Shown here one piece after another: positions 62,773 to 64,000 of a stretch of DNA of 64,000 bases (its first letter is position 1; every line of letters begins with the position of its first letter). A program made the position numbers and the translations under genes. Origin of the DNA: Sphingosinicella sp. BN140058 (GTDB taxonomy: Bacteria > Pseudomonadota > Alphaproteobacteria > Sphingomonadales > Sphingomonadaceae); the NCBI RefSeq assembly GCF_004135585.1, contig NZ_CP035501.1, forward strand, positions 5,217,501-5,281,500, given 5' to 3'. Under the pieces are notes generated by a model. That model was not told the origin of the DNA. It did no database searches and saw only the letters and a program-made list of their open reading frames with translations.

Positions 62773-62813
62773 AAGGCTTCGGGACGGGAACGTCCCGGGG
62801 CCTTCGCCTTTTT
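62773..62813 (+). terminator. Intrinsic terminator after the RcnB-like gene
   Basis: GGGACG (62781-62786) pairs with CGTCCC (62791-62796) around GGAA, extended by AAGGC (62773-62777) with GCCTT (62800-62804), and followed by CGCCTTTTT. It ends the rcnB-like transcript before the response regulator gene. Confidence 0.8.
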
Positions 62814-62837
62814 GGGTGTGAGCGATAAGGGAGGACC

Positions 62838-63557
62838 ATGGCAAACGAGCCCCACATCCTGCTGGTCGACGACGAGCGCGACATACGCGATCCGCTGGCG
62901 GCTTATCTCGGCCGCAACGGCTACCGGGTCACCAAGGCCGAGAATGCCGCTGCCGCGCGGCAGGTGCTGGCGGCGCATGCGATCGATCTCATCCTCCTCG
63001 ACGTCATGATGCCGGGAGAGGATGGGCTGTCGCTGACCGGCTTCGTCCGCGCGACGATCGGCACACCGGTGATCCTGCTCACCGCCAAGGTGGAGGAGAC
63101 CGACCGCATCGTCGGGCTCGAGCTCGGCGCGGATGATTACGTCACCAAGCCGTTCAGCCCGCGCGAACTCGCCGCCCGGATCAAGGCGGTGCTTCGCCGC
63201 AGCGACGGCAGCGGCAAGGCGGTCCATGCGCCCGATGCGACCGGCTACGCCTTCGGACCCTGGGTGCTGAAGACCGGGGAGCGGGAGCTGGTCGACCAAG
63301 ACAATGTCGCGGTGCCGCTCTCGACCGGCGAGTTCAATCTCCTGCTGGCCTTCGTCACCCATCCCAAAAGAGTGCTCACCCGCGATCAGCTGCTGGACCT
63401 CAGCCAGGGCCGAGAGCTGGCGGCGTTTGAACGCAGCATCGACAATCATATCAGTCGCTTACGCCGGAAAGTTGAGGAGGATCCTACGGATCCGAAGTTG
63501 ATCAAGACGGTCTGGGGCGGCGGCTATACGCTCGCCGCCGACGTCCGCCGGCTGTGA
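62838..63557 (+). CDS. OmpR-family response regulator
   Basis: The 239-residue product has receiver-domain Asp55 in LILLDVMMPG, the acidic pair VDDERDI, and Lys in VTKPFSPREL. The OmpR winged helix follows (FNLLLAFVTHPKRVLTRDQL, then HISRLRRKVEEDP and VWGGGYTL). Its stop overlaps the GTG of a histidine kinase gene (GTGA), so they form a coupled pair. The signal is unknown. It is separate from the system at 20-23.7 kb. Confidence 0.95.
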   Translation: MANEPHILLVDDERDIRDPLAAYLGRNGYRVTKAENAAAARQVLAAHAIDLILLDVMMPGEDGLSLTGFVRATIGTPVILLTAKVEETDRIVGLELGADDYVTKPFSPRELAARIKAVLRRSDGSGKAVHAPDATGYAFGPWVLKTGERELVDQDNVAVPLSTGEFNLLLAFVTHPKRVLTRDQLLDLSQGRELAAFERSIDNHISRLRRKVEEDPTDPKLIKTVWGGGYTLAADVRRL

Positions 63558-64000
63558 GGCGCTTCCTCCCCAAGAGCCTGCTCGGGCAAATGGCATTGCT
63601 GATCGGCGCCGCGTTGCTCGTCGCCCAATTGGTCAACTTCGCACTCATTCTCAACGAGCGTCAGAAACTTAGCCTCGCGCAAAATCAAGGGCCTGCGATT
63701 ACTCGCTATGCTGCAGTCGCAAGTGATTTGCACCAGGCGCCAGCGGAATTCCGGTTCGCGGTGCTGGAGGATGCCTCGCGCCGCGGCGCCCGCTTCGAGG
63801 TCGGGCGGGAGAGCGCGGTTGCGGAAGACGCCGGCCGCGACGCCGCGATCGAGGCGCGTCTGACCCAGACGCTCTCCGGCAACGGCGTTCCCGCGCCCGA
63901 GGTGCGCGCGCAGATACGCGGCGAGCCGCTCGACGGCACCAGACGGGCGCGGGGCGGGCGCGGCGCCGGCGGCCCCGTGCTGCTCCTTTCGGCGCGCTAT
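63554..64000 (+). CDS. Sensor histidine kinase, N-terminal part (cut by window end)
   Basis: Translation from GTG 63554 stays open to the window end (149 codons). It begins VRRFLPKSLLGQMALLIGAA, a transmembrane helix near residues 8-33, then a periplasmic sensor region with a Gly/Arg-rich loop near residue 135. No catalytic boxes are in view. GTGA overlaps the response regulator stop, so this is its partner kinase. The call rests on position and topology. AT-richer codons around 63655-63735 stand out slightly from the surroundings. Confidence 0.75.
   Translation, partial: MRRFLPKSLLGQMALLIGAALLVAQLVNFALILNERQKLSLAQNQGPAITRYAAVASDLHQAPAEFRFAVLEDASRRGARFEVGRESAVAEDAGRDAAIEARLTQTLSGNGVPAPEVRAQIRGEPLDGTRRARGGRGAGGPVLLLSARY

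Noticed and set aside
1..64000. tRNA, rRNA, insertion sequence or prophage genes
   Set aside because: None was recognised on reading either strand; a dedicated tRNA scan would be needed to exclude a missed tRNA.

Overview
The window is high-GC DNA with the gene content of a Sphingomonadales-type alphaproteobacterium. Pointers are the alphaproteobacterial curli chaperone CsgH, a degenerate HdaA-type replication regulator upstream of ppk and ppx, complete GatCAB genes beside a bacterial AspRS, EnvZ/OmpR-like systems, Tat-exported metallohydrolase-like proteins, and a palindromic repeat of the kind common in sphingomonads. Genes are dense and often coupled by ATGA or TAATG overlaps. I saw no tRNA, rRNA, CRISPR array, insertion sequence or prophage. 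Species assignment is inference.

Region by region: 0.2-6.7 kb is a curli-type amyloid locus (csgF, csgG, two very long curlin-repeat proteins, a shorter nucleator-like curlin, an unrecognised secreted protein, and a CsgH-like chaperone). 7.1-9.7 kb encodes a secreted serralysin-type RTX metalloprotease. 9.8-16.6 kb is accessory metabolism and regulation (HxlR, LysR and Lrp regulators, GST, a PLP lyase, a nitrilase-family amidohydrolase, a duplicated-domain Tat protein). 16.7-20 kb is an operon of carbonic anhydrase, SulP transporter and a retropepsin/PDZ protein. 20-23.7 kb holds a histidine kinase/response regulator pair with a second kinase facing away. 23.7-31.8 kb carries exported or membrane hydrolases (MetX-like alpha/beta hydrolase, patatin, polysaccharide deacetylase, L,D-transpeptidase, M20-like protein).

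32-46.6 kb is largely core: ndk, two tandem sulfotransferases behind purMN, then DUF2066-hda-ppk-ppx, rnd with two small genes, aspS and a PPK2 kinase. 46.7-52.1 kb has an EF-hand lipoprotein, GreB, PilZ, a Sel1/SPOR protein, and a ParA / ribbon-helix-helix-like / TPR-SPOR cluster that may belong to cell-division or segregation positioning. 52-60 kb has pyrB-ruvX-DUF3089, a DUF4153 membrane protein and gatCAB, with a REP-like palindrome between gatA and gatB. 60-64 kb has two tandem paralogous mini zinc-ribbon proteins, pncB, an RcnB-like protein, and a two-component system whose kinase is cut by the window end.

Most interesting candidates: the curli locus with its unknown secreted component and tandem hairpins at the major subunit's ribosome binding site; the ParA-RHH-SPOR cluster; the M20-like protein that has lost several zinc ligands; the paired zinc-ribbon microproteins; and the tandem sulfotransferases attached to purine genes.
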